Origin: Candidatus Melainabacteria bacterium
GTDB lineage: Bacteria; Cyanobacteriota; Vampirovibrionia; 2-02-FULL-35-15
Direction: 5' to 3'
Length of the DNA: 64,000 nt
NCBI GenBank assembly: GCA_023250195.1
Contig: JAHFBF010000002.1
Span: 248,001-312,000, forward strand
This document shows positions 41,602 to 50,925 of the stretch, piece by piece. Position 1 is the stretch's first letter. The number at the start of each line of letters is the position of its first letter. Position numbers and translations under genes: made by a program. The notes beneath the pieces are model-generated. The model had not been told where the DNA came from. It searched no databases and saw only the letters and a program-made list of their open reading frames with translations.

Positions 41602-41922
41602 ATGGAAATAGCTAAACTTACAAAAGAAGACGTGATGCAAGCGTTGAAACCAATTCAGGATCCTGAACTTAGCATTGGCATTGTTGATCTTGGATTAATT
41701 TACAATGTGGATTTTCAGAATGATGGTAAAAAAGTTTTAGTTGAAATGACATTAACCAGTCCGGGCTGCCCGGTAGGCCCTCAGCTTATGGCAGCCGTCC
41801 ATACAAAAGCAGCAGCTATACCTGGAGTTGAAGATGCAGAAGTAAAACTAATTTGGACTCCAAAATGGGACCCGAAAATAATGGCATCTGAAGAAGCTAA
41901 GGATCAATTAGGTATTTTTTAA
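41602..41922 (+). CDS. sufT: SufT/MIP18-family Fe-S assembly protein (DUF59)
   Basis: 106 aa, DUF59 domain. Motifs DPELSIGIVDLGLIYNV and VEMTLTSPGCPVGPQLMAAV (Cys-Pro motif), typical of SufT and related to eukaryotic Ciao2. Helps cluster maturation or delivery. SD AAAGGAGAT precedes the ATG. It ends the suf transcript; 65 nt later a new promoter serves the 2-oxoacid oxidoreductase. Confidence 0.92.
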   Translation: MEIAKLTKEDVMQALKPIQDPELSIGIVDLGLIYNVDFQNDGKKVLVEMTLTSPGCPVGPQLMAAVHTKAAAIPGVEDAEVKLIWTPKWDPKIMASEEAKDQLGIF

Positions 41923-41952
41923 CTATAAGCGAGATACATAATAAATTCTCTG

Positions 41953-41980
41953 TTGATTATGACTAAAAATCGGATAAAAT
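41953..41980 (+). promoter_or_regulatory. Promoter of the 2-oxoacid oxidoreductase genes
   Basis: TTGATT (41953-41958), 16-bp spacer, TAAAAT (41975-41980), ending 7 nt before the ATG at 41988. No SD is seen, so the transcript is probably leaderless. Confidence 0.5.
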
Positions 41981-41987
41981 AATTTAG

Positions 41988-43775
41988 ATGGCAAATAGCA
42001 CAATAGTAAGAATTGCAGGTGCGGCTGGTGACGGTATACAGTCTACTGGAGAATTACTTGGTAAAACTTGCTCACGAATGGGATTGCATGTTCTAGCATA
42101 TAACTCTTTCCAATCAGCAATTCGTGGTGGTCATGTCTGGCTGCAAATGGCAATTGGTTCGGAGAAACAATATGACCATGGTGAAGAACCTGAAGTAGTT
42201 TTACTTTTCAATAAAACTTCACCGGCAGTACATGTGCCTGATGTTAAATCTGGTGGCATTGTGTTTTATAATGCCGGCAGCATAAAAAAAGAAGAAATAG
42301 AATCTTTGCGTTCCGATGTTAATTTTTATGGTTTAGATTTTAAAGCTATGGTGGATGCAGTAAAGCTAACTGATGTAAACCCGGTAATGATCAATGTTAT
42401 GCTTGCTGGTGCTTTAGTACAAACTCTCAATCTTGATGCCAAAGTTACATTAGAGTTTATTAAAGATAAATTTCTTAAAAAAGGTGAAAAAGTAGTTGAA
42501 CTGAATAATGCAATATTTAATCTTGGTTTTGAATGGACAAAAGCAAACACTAAACCACTTGAATTAAAACTTAAAGGCAATAATATTCCTAAAATGTTTC
42601 TGTCTGGCAATGATGCTATAGGAATGGGACTTGTTGCAGGTGGACTTAAATTTTATGCTGCTTATCCAATGAGCCCGGCAACGGGTATTCTTCACTATAT
42701 TTCTACTTTGGCACAATCAGATAAGTTAATTGTTAAACAGGTAGAAGATGAGCTTGCAGCTATTAATTGGGCTGTTGGTGCTGGACATGCTGGTGTACGT
42801 GCAGCTACCGGAACTGCTGGTGGTGGTTTTTGCCTTATGGTAGAAGGGCTTGGGCTTGCTGCTATGGCAGAAGTTCCTCTAGTTACTATACTGGTTCAAC
42901 GTGGTGGCCCGTCTACTGGAGTTCCTACTAAAATAGAACAGGCAGATATTAGCTTAGCAATGGGTGGTAATGGAGAATTTCCCAGATTTATTCTTGCTCC
43001 AAAAGATCTGGAAGATTGTTTCTATCAGTCTGCCCGTGCACTCAATATTGCTGAAAAATATCAGGTACCAGTTATATTAATGAGTGATTTTTTCCTGTCA
43101 GAGCACTTTGGAACAGTTGATGATTTAGACTTTTCTAAAATTAAAATTGAACGAGGAAAACTTACCACTGAATGGAATAGTAATGAAAAGTATAAGCGCT
43201 ATGCTTATACTGAAGATGGTGTATCACCCAGAGTACGTCCTGGAACCCCTGGTGCAATGCACTTGGTAGTAAGTGATGAACATAATGAATATGGGCATCT
43301 TATGTCTGATGTGGATGCCGGTCTGCCACATGCTCGCGAGGCACGTATAAAAATGCATGCTAAGCGTATGCATAAAGTGGAGCTCATGATTGAAAACGGT
43401 GATGCTAGTCCACCAATCCTTGAAGGAGATGTAAATGCTGAAACTACTTTTGTTACATGGGGTTCTACTTATGCCTATATTAAATCAGCCATGGTGCTAC
43501 TTGAAAAAGAAGGTGTAAAAGCCAACCATCTGCATTTCACGGATATTTATCCTGTTCCTCGTGAACAAACACTTGCACTATTTAAGAAGTGTAAACGTTT
43601 AATATCTGTAGAGGCTAATATGTGCAATGCACTATGTCGTCAAATCCTTACTGAGACTGGATTTGAAATTACAGAGCATATTAATCGCTGGGATGGGGAA
43701 CCATTTACCGGTGAATATATAGTAAATGAGCTAAAAAGATTAGAGATAAAAAAAAAGCAATTAATTAGTGTTTGA
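41988..43775 (+). CDS. 2-oxoacid:acceptor oxidoreductase, alpha subunit (gamma-alpha fusion)
   Basis: 595 aa. The N-terminal ~190 residues are the gamma domain (RIAGAAGDGIQSTGELLGKT, FQSAIRGGHVWLQMAIG). The alpha (pyrimidine-binding) domain follows: GLKFYAAYPMSPATGILHYI, VEDELAAINWAVGAGHAGVR, ATGTAGGGFCLMVEGLGLA. The fused two-subunit form uses ferredoxin and TPP with the beta subunit encoded next, to decarboxylate a 2-oxoacid to acyl-CoA or the reverse. Substrate (2-oxoglutarate, pyruvate or branched-chain) cannot be read by eye; the two-gene layout is usual for 2-oxoglutarate KorAB. Confidence 0.92.
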   Translation: MANSTIVRIAGAAGDGIQSTGELLGKTCSRMGLHVLAYNSFQSAIRGGHVWLQMAIGSEKQYDHGEEPEVVLLFNKTSPAVHVPDVKSGGIVFYNAGSIKKEEIESLRSDVNFYGLDFKAMVDAVKLTDVNPVMINVMLAGALVQTLNLDAKVTLEFIKDKFLKKGEKVVELNNAIFNLGFEWTKANTKPLELKLKGNNIPKMFLSGNDAIGMGLVAGGLKFYAAYPMSPATGILHYISTLAQSDKLIVKQVEDELAAINWAVGAGHAGVRAATGTAGGGFCLMVEGLGLAAMAEVPLVTILVQRGGPSTGVPTKIEQADISLAMGGNGEFPRFILAPKDLEDCFYQSARALNIAEKYQVPVILMSDFFLSEHFGTVDDLDFSKIKIERGKLTTEWNSNEKYKRYAYTEDGVSPRVRPGTPGAMHLVVSDEHNEYGHLMSDVDAGLPHAREARIKMHAKRMHKVELMIENGDASPPILEGDVNAETTFVTWGSTYAYIKSAMVLLEKEGVKANHLHFTDIYPVPREQTLALFKKCKRLISVEANMCNALCRQILTETGFEITEHINRWDGEPFTGEYIVNELKRLEIKKKQLISV

Positions 43776-43803
43776 TAGAGGCGGGTTTAAAACCCTCCTG
43801 TAC
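43775..43803. repeat. GTAG-family palindrome between alpha and beta subunit genes (29 bp)
   Basis: ATAGAGGCGGGTTT / AAAACCCTCCTGTAC with a few mismatches; centre at 43789. It lies between the two oxidoreductase genes; the open frame that starts at 43772 translates through it. Confidence 0.6.
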
Positions 43804-43822
43804 AGAACAAGAGGCAAAAAAT

Positions 43823-44731
43823 ATGACTGCAAATATAATAGATAGAAAAGATAGACCCGCATTAGATCCTAAAGACTTTAAAGGAGATGTACATCCTGAC
43901 TGGTGTCCGGGTTGTGGAGACTTTGGTGTACTTAACTGTTTGCAGCGTGCATTTGCTGAGCTGGGTATTCCACAGCATGAAATAGCAGTTATTTCAGGGA
44001 TAGGATGCTCTTCAAATCTACCTGGTTTTATAAATACTTACGGTATGCATACATTGCATGGTAGATCTTTACCAAACGCTCAAGGATTCAAGCTTTCTCA
44101 CCATGATATGACAGTAGTTGCTGTTGGTGGAGATGGAGATGGATATGGTATAGGAGTAGGTCACTTTATCCATGCATTAAGAAGAAATATAGATTTAACC
44201 TATATAGTAATGAATAACTCCATATATGGACTTACGACTGGTCAAACCTCACCTACAAGTGCTTTAGGAATGAAAACAAAATCTACTCCATTTGGAAATC
44301 CTGAAGCTCCACTTAATCCACTAACCTTGGCTTTAGGTTCTGGAGCCGGTTTTGTATCGCGTGTGTTTACTGGTAATCCTAAGCAGGTAATTGAAGTTTA
44401 TAAGGCTGCTATTAAACATAAGGGATTTGCACTCATTGATACTTTCTCGCCCTGTGTAACTTTTAATAAAATTAACACTGCAAAATTTTATAAGGATACT
44501 ACTTACGATCTGAATGCAAAAGGTCATGATACCAGCGATATAAAAGCTGCCTTTGCAGTTGCTATGAAAACCCCTGATGGCTCAGAGCCTATTGCTACCG
44601 GTATTTTCTATCAAAGTGAAAGACCCTGTTATGAAGAGTCTGAAAAGGATACGCTTTCAATTCCAGTTGTAGATCACCAGCTAGGCATTTCTCCTCAAAG
44701 AGCAAAAGAACTTAAGGCAAAATTTAAATAA
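43823..44731 (+). CDS. 2-oxoacid:ferredoxin oxidoreductase, beta subunit
   Basis: 302 aa from the ATG at 43823 (SD GAGGC just upstream). An upstream ATG at 43772 would translate the palindrome into a nonsense N-terminus. TPP-binding fold: WCPGCGDFGVL (Cys-x2-Cys cluster ligands), GIGCSSNLPGF, HGRSLPNAQGF, GGDGDGYGIGVGHFIHALRR (GDG...N-type TPP motif) and MNNSIYGLTTGQTSPTS. Fourth cluster Cys probably in FSPCVTFN. The gene ends in a one-base overlap with the YCII gene. Confidence 0.93.
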   Translation: MTANIIDRKDRPALDPKDFKGDVHPDWCPGCGDFGVLNCLQRAFAELGIPQHEIAVISGIGCSSNLPGFINTYGMHTLHGRSLPNAQGFKLSHHDMTVVAVGGDGDGYGIGVGHFIHALRRNIDLTYIVMNNSIYGLTTGQTSPTSALGMKTKSTPFGNPEAPLNPLTLALGSGAGFVSRVFTGNPKQVIEVYKAAIKHKGFALIDTFSPCVTFNKINTAKFYKDTTYDLNAKGHDTSDIKAAFAVAMKTPDGSEPIATGIFYQSERPCYEESEKDTLSIPVVDHQLGISPQRAKELKAKFK

Positions 44732-45036
44732 TGCAGTTTTTACTCGTAGCCTATGATGGAAATGATGCAAAAGCCTTAGAGCGACGCTTATCTGTAAGGC
44801 AAAGTCATATAGATTATAGTAATAAACTAAAAGAAAATGGCAATATGATTTTTGGGGTAGCTATTTTAGGTGAAGCTGAGAAAATGATTGGTTCAGTAGT
44901 TGTATATAATTTTTCTTCAAGAGAAGATCTTAATTCTTGCCTTGAAAAAGAACCATATGTTATAAGCAAAGTCTGGCAAAAGATTGAAATCAAGCCTTGT
45001 AAAATTGGACCAAGTTTTGTAAATGACTTTAAATAA
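44731..45036 (+). CDS. YCII-related domain protein
   Basis: 101 aa, dimeric alpha-beta barrel of the YCII type: MQFLLVAYDGNDAKALERRL, RQSHIDYSNKLKENGNMIFG, KIEIKPCKIGPSF. Function in the family is poorly known (possible peroxidase or hydrolase with a conserved His). It overlaps the beta-subunit stop by one base (TAATG), so it is translated together with the oxidoreductase. Confidence 0.85.
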   Translation: MQFLLVAYDGNDAKALERRLSVRQSHIDYSNKLKENGNMIFGVAILGEAEKMIGSVVVYNFSSREDLNSCLEKEPYVISKVWQKIEIKPCKIGPSFVNDFK

Positions 45037-45039
45037 ATC

Positions 45040-46275
45040 TTACAACAACATCCCCACAATACATCCTGAAACACAGGAAGTTAATGCACCGCAAATCATA
45101 GCCTTGAATCCTAACTCAGCAAAATCACTTTTTCTTTCTGGAGCCATTTGTGAAAGTCCACCTACTTGAATAGCAATGCTTGAGAAGTTTGCAAAGCCGC
45201 ATAAAATAAATGTAGTAATTGCAATTGTTTTTGGATTAAGTGTGTCCTGAACTTTTGTAAAATCCAAATAAGCAATAAATTCATTTAGAGATATCTTTGT
45301 TCCAATCAGTTGAGCTACTGTATTTATGTCATTTGAGGGTATTCCAAGTAGATAAACTATTGGAGTGAATAAATAGCCCAGTAAAAATTTTAAACTTAAA
45401 GCATGATTTAAAGCAAAAAGTAATTTATCAATCATGGCGATAAGACTGATAAATGCAATTAACATGGCTATTACACCGACACTTATTTTTATTCCGCTGT
45501 AGGCACCGTCTAAAATTGATTCAACAAGATTTTTTTCTCTAATTTTAAAATTAACATTAACTGTATCTTTTGTAAGTGGTGTTTTGTCTTCAGGATAAAA
45601 TAATTTCGATAGAACAAAACTCCCTGGAATTGCCATAAAGCTTGCAGCTAATAAATATTCGGTTTTTATGCCAAAGCTGGAATAGATAGCCATAAGTGAG
45701 CCTGAAATGCAGGCCATTCCGCCTGTCATAATGGTAAGGATTTCAGACTTTGTCATTTTTCCTAGATAGGGCTGAACAATTATTGCTGATTCTACCTGCC
45801 CGACTATTGCTACCAATGTATTTGCCAGAGCTTCAGCACCGCTTACTCCAAGCAGCTTATTAAAAACCCAGGCAAAAGCTTTTACGATGTATTGCAAAAT
45901 ATTAAAGTAATAAAGTGCTGAAACAAGAGCACAAATAAAAACAATTGTTGGAATAATTTGAATTATGAAAATGAAACCATTTGAGCTTCCAAATGTTTTA
46001 GAAAGCAAGTCCTGATTTGCCAATGGTCCAAATACAAACTTTCCGCCAACTCTTGAAAGTTCTAAAATAGCTGTAACTACGCCAGCTAAAATTCCAAAAA
46101 TATACCTTCCAAGTGGTACCTTTAAAATGAAAAATCCTGTTAATGCCTGAAGCAAAATGCCTACTGTTATAAGTTTGTAGTTAATTATCTTTCTATTGTT
46201 TGATAAAATATAACCAATTAAAAGTATTGTAATTATTCCAAGGATTCCAACTGCTTTTTCTTTAATAATATCCAT
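45040..46275 (-). CDS. NupC/CNT-family concentrative nucleoside transporter
   Basis: 411 aa with about ten TM segments. CNT signature regions: VVGQVESAIIVQPYLGKMTK-like VAIVGQVESAIIVQPYL, TGGMACISGSLMAIYSSFGI and CGFANFSSIAIQVGGLSQMAPERKS (C-terminal half). Imports nucleosides with sodium or proton at the inner membrane. It is transcribed toward the YCII gene and converges with it, the ends 3 bp apart. With mtnP it may belong to purine salvage. Confidence 0.92.
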   Translation of the reverse strand: MDIIKEKAVGILGIITILLIGYILSNNRKIINYKLITVGILLQALTGFFILKVPLGRYIFGILAGVVTAILELSRVGGKFVFGPLANQDLLSKTFGSSNGFIFIIQIIPTIVFICALVSALYYFNILQYIVKAFAWVFNKLLGVSGAEALANTLVAIVGQVESAIIVQPYLGKMTKSEILTIMTGGMACISGSLMAIYSSFGIKTEYLLAASFMAIPGSFVLSKLFYPEDKTPLTKDTVNVNFKIREKNLVESILDGAYSGIKISVGVIAMLIAFISLIAMIDKLLFALNHALSLKFLLGYLFTPIVYLLGIPSNDINTVAQLIGTKISLNEFIAYLDFTKVQDTLNPKTIAITTFILCGFANFSSIAIQVGGLSQMAPERKSDFAELGFKAMICGALTSCVSGCIVGMLL

Positions 46276-46355
46276 TTGATTGATTTGTATTAATTTTACA
46301 CATTAATTACTGTATTTCGTATAAAATCAATCGTTAATTTTTTCTAAGGCTTTAT

Positions 46356-48068
46356 ATGTCTGTAAGATTACATGGAACAGAGAGAGATGCTCAGCTTCTA
46401 AGAAGCAGGGGTCCGGGAATTCCTGAATTATTGAGGACTAATAAAGTGATTAATAGAGTTAATCAAAATGACTTAAACGAGGAATTTGATCTTATTGTTA
46501 TTGGTGGTGGGATAAATGGCTGTGGAATTGCTAGAGATGCTGCTGAAAGAGGACTTAGAGTTTTATTAATTGAAAAAGAAGATTTTGGTTCAGCAACTTC
46601 CAGTACTAATACCAGATTAAAACATGGAGGTCTTAGATACTTGGAATTTCTTGAATTTAATTTAGTAAGAGAATCGCTTAAAGAAAGAGAATTGTTACTG
46701 AAAAATGCAAATTATTTAGTTAAACCACTTCCTGTTTGCATACCGATTTTTAAAGATGATAAAAGAGGCTATTGGACTATTAAAGCAGGAATGCTTCTAT
46801 ATGATTTATTGTCTATTGGCAAGAGTTTGCCATCTCATAGAATGATGTCAAAAAATGAATTTGAAATTTTTGAGCCAAGCATTAATAGTCAGAATTTAGT
46901 TGGAGCAGCATTATATTATGATGCTCAGATTACTTATCCTGAGAGACTGTGCCTTGCTAATGCGTTAATGGCTAAGAATAACAAAGCTACTGTTATCAAC
47001 CACGCAGAAGTAGTTTTTTTTACAAAGCAAAGGGATTCTATTACTGGAGTAGAGTTCGTTGATAGGCTTACAGGTAAAAAACTTTTTGCAAGAGGGAAGT
47101 TGATTATAAATTCTTCAGGTCCATGGGTTGACTCTATTTGTGGTCTTGCAAGTTCTGATATTGATAGAAAGATTGGAGGAACAAAGGGCAGTCACATTGT
47201 TATCAAGCAATTTGATGGAGGTCCAAAAAATGCAATTTATGTTAGTGCAAAATCTGATAGAAGACCTTTTTTTATTATTCCATGGCAGGATTATTATCTG
47301 ATTGGTACAACTGATATTCATTTTGATGGTGATTTAGATAAATTAAAAATATCAAATAAAGAAATCTCTTATCTAATTAATGAATCTAATAGAGTTTTTA
47401 AAAACAAACAAATTTCCATAGAAGATATAATTTTTTCTTATGCAGGAGTGAGACCACTTCCATTTGTTGGTGATAAAGATCCTGCTGGTATTACCAGACG
47501 ACATTTAATTTTTGATCATAAAAAAGAAGGGGTTTCTAATTTTATATCGATTATTGGTGGCAAACTTACGACTTATCGTAATTTATCAGAAGGGGTAGCT
47601 GATTTAGCGTTTAAAAAATTAGGTTATAAATTTATACCGACAAAAACAAAAAGAAACCCTATCCCAGGAAATTTAAATATTTCAGAAACACGTTTTAAAG
47701 AGACGCTTTCTAGAAGTATTGAAGGGATACCGTTTGAGGTTATTTCCCATCTTGTTGATTTATATGGTACTAATTCTATCGATGTATTAAAATTACTTCA
47801 GAAAGATCCAGGTGGAAGAAAATTATTATCACCAAATGGATTTGATATATTTGGGCAGGTTGACTATGCTGTGACTGAAGAAATGGCATTTACCGTTAGC
47901 GATGTTATTTTAAGAAGACTTTCTTTAGGTCTACGTGAAGGAATGGGCACGGATTGTGTTGAAGCTATAGGTAGTAAATTAAAACAATCTTTAGGACTGA
48001 CTAATGAAGAACTTTCCACACAGGTTGATGATTATTTTTCAAAAGTTGTTAATTTAAGAAAAGTCTAA
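46356..48068 (+). CDS. glpD: FAD-dependent glycerol-3-phosphate dehydrogenase (GlpD type)
   Basis: 570 aa. Oxidises glycerol-3-phosphate to DHAP, donating to quinone at the inner membrane. FAD motif LIVIGGGINGCGIARDAAER (about 47-66), SSTNTRLKHGGLRYLE, IGTTDIHFDGD and GVRPLPFVGDKDPAG, IIGGKLTTYRNLSEG are typical. The first ~40 residues before the FAD fold form an extension (RLHGTERDAQLLRSRGPGIP), not part of the usual enzyme. A C-terminal DAO-C domain is present. The ATG at 46356 has weak SD; TATAAAAT at 46319-46326 is a promoter candidate. Confidence 0.93.
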   Translation: MSVRLHGTERDAQLLRSRGPGIPELLRTNKVINRVNQNDLNEEFDLIVIGGGINGCGIARDAAERGLRVLLIEKEDFGSATSSTNTRLKHGGLRYLEFLEFNLVRESLKERELLLKNANYLVKPLPVCIPIFKDDKRGYWTIKAGMLLYDLLSIGKSLPSHRMMSKNEFEIFEPSINSQNLVGAALYYDAQITYPERLCLANALMAKNNKATVINHAEVVFFTKQRDSITGVEFVDRLTGKKLFARGKLIINSSGPWVDSICGLASSDIDRKIGGTKGSHIVIKQFDGGPKNAIYVSAKSDRRPFFIIPWQDYYLIGTTDIHFDGDLDKLKISNKEISYLINESNRVFKNKQISIEDIIFSYAGVRPLPFVGDKDPAGITRRHLIFDHKKEGVSNFISIIGGKLTTYRNLSEGVADLAFKKLGYKFIPTKTKRNPIPGNLNISETRFKETLSRSIEGIPFEVISHLVDLYGTNSIDVLKLLQKDPGGRKLLSPNGFDIFGQVDYAVTEEMAFTVSDVILRRLSLGLREGMGTDCVEAIGSKLKQSLGLTNEELSTQVDDYFSKVVNLRKV

Positions 48069-48078
48069 GTTTCTATCA

Positions 48079-49407
48079 TTACTTCTGCTTTAAAATTAAA
48101 TCATCATAAGTTTCTCTTTCGATAATGATCTCGGATTTTCCATTATTAACAAGAATACAGGCTGGTCTTGACACTAAATTGTAATTTGATGACATGCTGT
48201 AATTGTAGGCACCTGTACCAAATACAGTAATTAAATCTCCATGAATTATTTTAGGTAATTCAATGTCTTTTATTAAAATATCCCCGGTTTCACAGTATCT
48301 TCCAGCAATAGTTACATTTTCCAGTTCCTTAGAGTTCATTTTATTTGCCACAACTGCAGTATATTTTGCCTGGTAAGTTATTGGTCTTGGATTATCTGCC
48401 ATTCCTCCATCTACTGAAACAAACTTTCTTCCGTTTGGTACCTGTTTAATACTGCCAACTTTATATATGGTTATTCCACTTGGAGCAATAAGGCTTCTGC
48501 CAGGCTCGCATATAAGTTTTGGTAAATTCAAATCAAGTTTTTTGCATTTTTGTTTTATTGTATTTGTTGTGACTTTTGCCCATTCATCAATAGGTATTGG
48601 ATCATCTTCTTTTGTGTATGAAATTCCTATCCCACCACCAATGTTTAATTCAGCAAGTTCTATTTTGTATTTTTCTTTTACATATTGAAACTGGTCTAAT
48701 AAAATTTCTACAGAATCCGAGAATGGTTCAATTTCGAATATTTGTGAACCTATATGTGAGTGAAAGCCTTTTAATAAGAGGTTTTTGCTGTCTTTTGTAA
48801 TAAGGTTTAAAACCTCATCAAGATACTCAAGATCAAATCCAAATTTACTATCTAAATGTCCGGTTTTAATATATTCATGAGTATGACACTCAATTCCAGG
48901 GGTTAATCTGATTAAAATTTCTAAGACTTTGTTTTCGTTTTTTGCAATCTTTTGCAGTAATTCTAATTCATAAAAATTATCACAAACGATTCTCCCCACA
49001 TTATTTTTAACTGCAAGTTGAATTTCCTCTTGAGATTTATTATTGCCGTGGAAATAAATATTTTTTAAATTAAAATCAGATTTTATAGCAGTATATAATT
49101 CTCCACCTGACACTACATCCAACCCAAGTCCAATTTCATTAGCAAGTCTAAATATTTTTTTGCATGCAAAAGCTTTTGCGGCATAGAGTACTAAAAAATT
49201 ACTGTAATATTTTTTTAAGCTATTCAGGTATTCGTCTGCATTGTATCCAAAGGTGGCTTCGTCAATTACATAAAGCGGGGTCCCGTATTTTTTTACCAGC
49301 TCAGCAGTATCAAAGCCGGATATTGTTAGATGCCCTATTTCATTAACTCCAAGGTTGATAGGATATAGTTTTTGAAATTTGTTATTTTTTAACTCTATTA
49401 CAGTCAT
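48079..49407 (-). CDS. lysA: Diaminopimelate decarboxylase
   Basis: 442 aa PLP enzyme, last step of lysine synthesis from meso-diaminopimelate. Motifs: YAAKAFACKKIFRL (PLP Lys), YFHGNNKS, SHIGSQIFE, NIGGGIGISY, CEPGRSLIAPSG (phosphate-binding and substrate), RYCETGDIL (active Cys), AYNYSMSSNYN. Complete. It diverges from the amino-acid permease gene across a short region with TATACT on the plus strand. Confidence 0.95.
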   Translation of the reverse strand: MTVIELKNNKFQKLYPINLGVNEIGHLTISGFDTAELVKKYGTPLYVIDEATFGYNADEYLNSLKKYYSNFLVLYAAKAFACKKIFRLANEIGLGLDVVSGGELYTAIKSDFNLKNIYFHGNNKSQEEIQLAVKNNVGRIVCDNFYELELLQKIAKNENKVLEILIRLTPGIECHTHEYIKTGHLDSKFGFDLEYLDEVLNLITKDSKNLLLKGFHSHIGSQIFEIEPFSDSVEILLDQFQYVKEKYKIELAELNIGGGIGISYTKEDDPIPIDEWAKVTTNTIKQKCKKLDLNLPKLICEPGRSLIAPSGITIYKVGSIKQVPNGRKFVSVDGGMADNPRPITYQAKYTAVVANKMNSKELENVTIAGRYCETGDILIKDIELPKIIHGDLITVFGTGAYNYSMSSNYNLVSRPACILVNNGKSEIIIERETYDDLILKQK

Positions 49408-49450
49408 CTTAGCTTTGCATATTATACTTTATTTCTCTTTAGTATATTTT

Positions 49451-50776
49451 ATGATACGGTTTATGAAAAACAAAGCTAAATTACTTACTCTTATATCAAT
49501 AATATTTTTTTCAGTCAGTGGAGGACCTTATGGTCTTGAAGATATTGTTGCATCAGTAGGACCATTTACCACTCTTTTGTTAATTTTGATTCTTCCTCTT
49601 GTTTGGACTGTCCCTGAAGTTATGATTGTGGCTGAATTATCAAGTACATACCCTGTTCAAGGCGGCTATTATCGCTGGGTAGAGATGGGGCTTGGTAAAT
49701 TCTGGGGATTTATGGAAGGCTGGTGGAGTCTCTTATATTCGTTAATTGATCTTTCCCTTTATCCAATTTTGTTTACTATGTATTTAAAAATATTATTTCC
49801 TGAAATGAACAGTTTAGCCTTATATTTTGTGGAATTAACAGTTATCTGGTCCTGTGCACTGTTAAATATTTATGGTATTAAACCTATAGGTTACTCTTTA
49901 ACTTTATTTAAGTTCTTCATACTTTTTTCGTTTTTAATGTTTATATTTATTGGCTTCAGCCATATGTCGTTTAACTTTTTGCCAATTTTTAGATCCAGTC
50001 AGCACCTTGATTCGAAAAATTTTTTATATGGCTTATCTCTTGCGTTTTGGAATTTTATTGGTTGGGATAATAGTTCTGCTGTTTTACATGAAGTTGATAA
50101 ACCGGATAAAATTTTTTTTAAAGCATTGTTTATTACAATTCCCATTATTGTCTTTTTTTATTTTTTTTCTATTTTAGTTGGAACATCAATTGATACTGAT
50201 TGGCAGCATTGGAAATTTGGACAGTTCTCTTATATTGCAAATTCGATGAATCATCCTTTACTTGGCATTCTTCTTGCAATCGGCGGTATGCTTATGTGTC
50301 TTGGTATTTTTAATTCACTTTTGCTTTCATCTACCAGAGTTTTTCAAACAATGGCGCAGGATAAATTCCTTCCTTCTTTTTTTTCAAGATCTCATAAAAA
50401 GCTTTTTACTCCGCATGTTTCTATTCTCTTTTTTGCGTTTATGTATAGCATTCTAGTCTTACTTAGTTTCGAAAAGCTTCTTATTTATGATGTTCTGTTA
50501 TATCTATTTGCAATGTTATTAGAAGCTCTTGCGCTTATTGCCCTTAGAAGGAAAAACAAAAATGCCCGGACTTATTTTAAAATTCCATTTGGTTCTTTTG
50601 GGATGTATTTTATTGTTTCAATAGTAGTAATTGTTATTTTGTTTGTAGCCGGAATCAATATTGTGAATCTCGATATTTCTTTTAGCAGTATTTTATTGAT
50701 AAGTTTTTTAATATTTGGTGGTATACCTGTTTATTATTACTTCAAGTCTTTAATTGATAAAAATATAATTATTTAG
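49451..50776 (+). CDS. Amino acid permease (APC superfamily)
   Basis: About 442 aa from the ATG at 49451 (an ATG at 49463 is also possible; the frame is open upstream to 49379, but that part overlaps lysA). About 12 TM segments. APC signature GGPYGLEDIVASVGPFTTLL (substrate loop of TM1) and PEVMIVAELSSTYPVQGGYY (TM2-3). In TM6, AFWNFIGWDNSSAVLHEVDKP. Adjacent to lysA, so lysine or a related basic or neutral amino acid is a possible substrate, which is inference only. Confidence 0.88.
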   Translation: MIRFMKNKAKLLTLISIIFFSVSGGPYGLEDIVASVGPFTTLLLILILPLVWTVPEVMIVAELSSTYPVQGGYYRWVEMGLGKFWGFMEGWWSLLYSLIDLSLYPILFTMYLKILFPEMNSLALYFVELTVIWSCALLNIYGIKPIGYSLTLFKFFILFSFLMFIFIGFSHMSFNFLPIFRSSQHLDSKNFLYGLSLAFWNFIGWDNSSAVLHEVDKPDKIFFKALFITIPIIVFFYFFSILVGTSIDTDWQHWKFGQFSYIANSMNHPLLGILLAIGGMLMCLGIFNSLLLSSTRVFQTMAQDKFLPSFFSRSHKKLFTPHVSILFFAFMYSILVLLSFEKLLIYDVLLYLFAMLLEALALIALRRKNKNARTYFKIPFGSFGMYFIVSIVVIVILFVAGINIVNLDISFSSILLISFLIFGGIPVYYYFKSLIDKNIII

Positions 50777-50811
50777 CATCTGTTAATTGACTGGATAGGA
50801 GGCTTAACATA

Positions 50812-50925
50812 GAAAAGTTTTGTCCAACTTGTTTGGCAAAACTTGAATAATGGGAGGTTAAGCAGGATAGATGCACTTTGCAAAGCCCGACAAGCGACGA
50901 AGGAGCAAGGAGGGCGGAGTAATTA
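50812..50925 (+). repeat. Dispersed hairpin repeat, full copy, at the 3' end of the KdpD-like gene
   Basis: Hairpin AAGTTTTG / CAAAACTT (50815-50844, inner TCCA/TTGG), then GATGCACTTTGCAAAGCC and ACAAGCGACGAAGGAGCAAG. The repeat reaches the stop codon of the convergent KdpD-like gene. Confidence 0.6.

Noticed and set aside
43772-43822. Extended N-terminus of the oxidoreductase beta subunit
   Set aside because: It would translate the GTAG-type palindrome; the ATG at 43823 has an SD and fits homologues.
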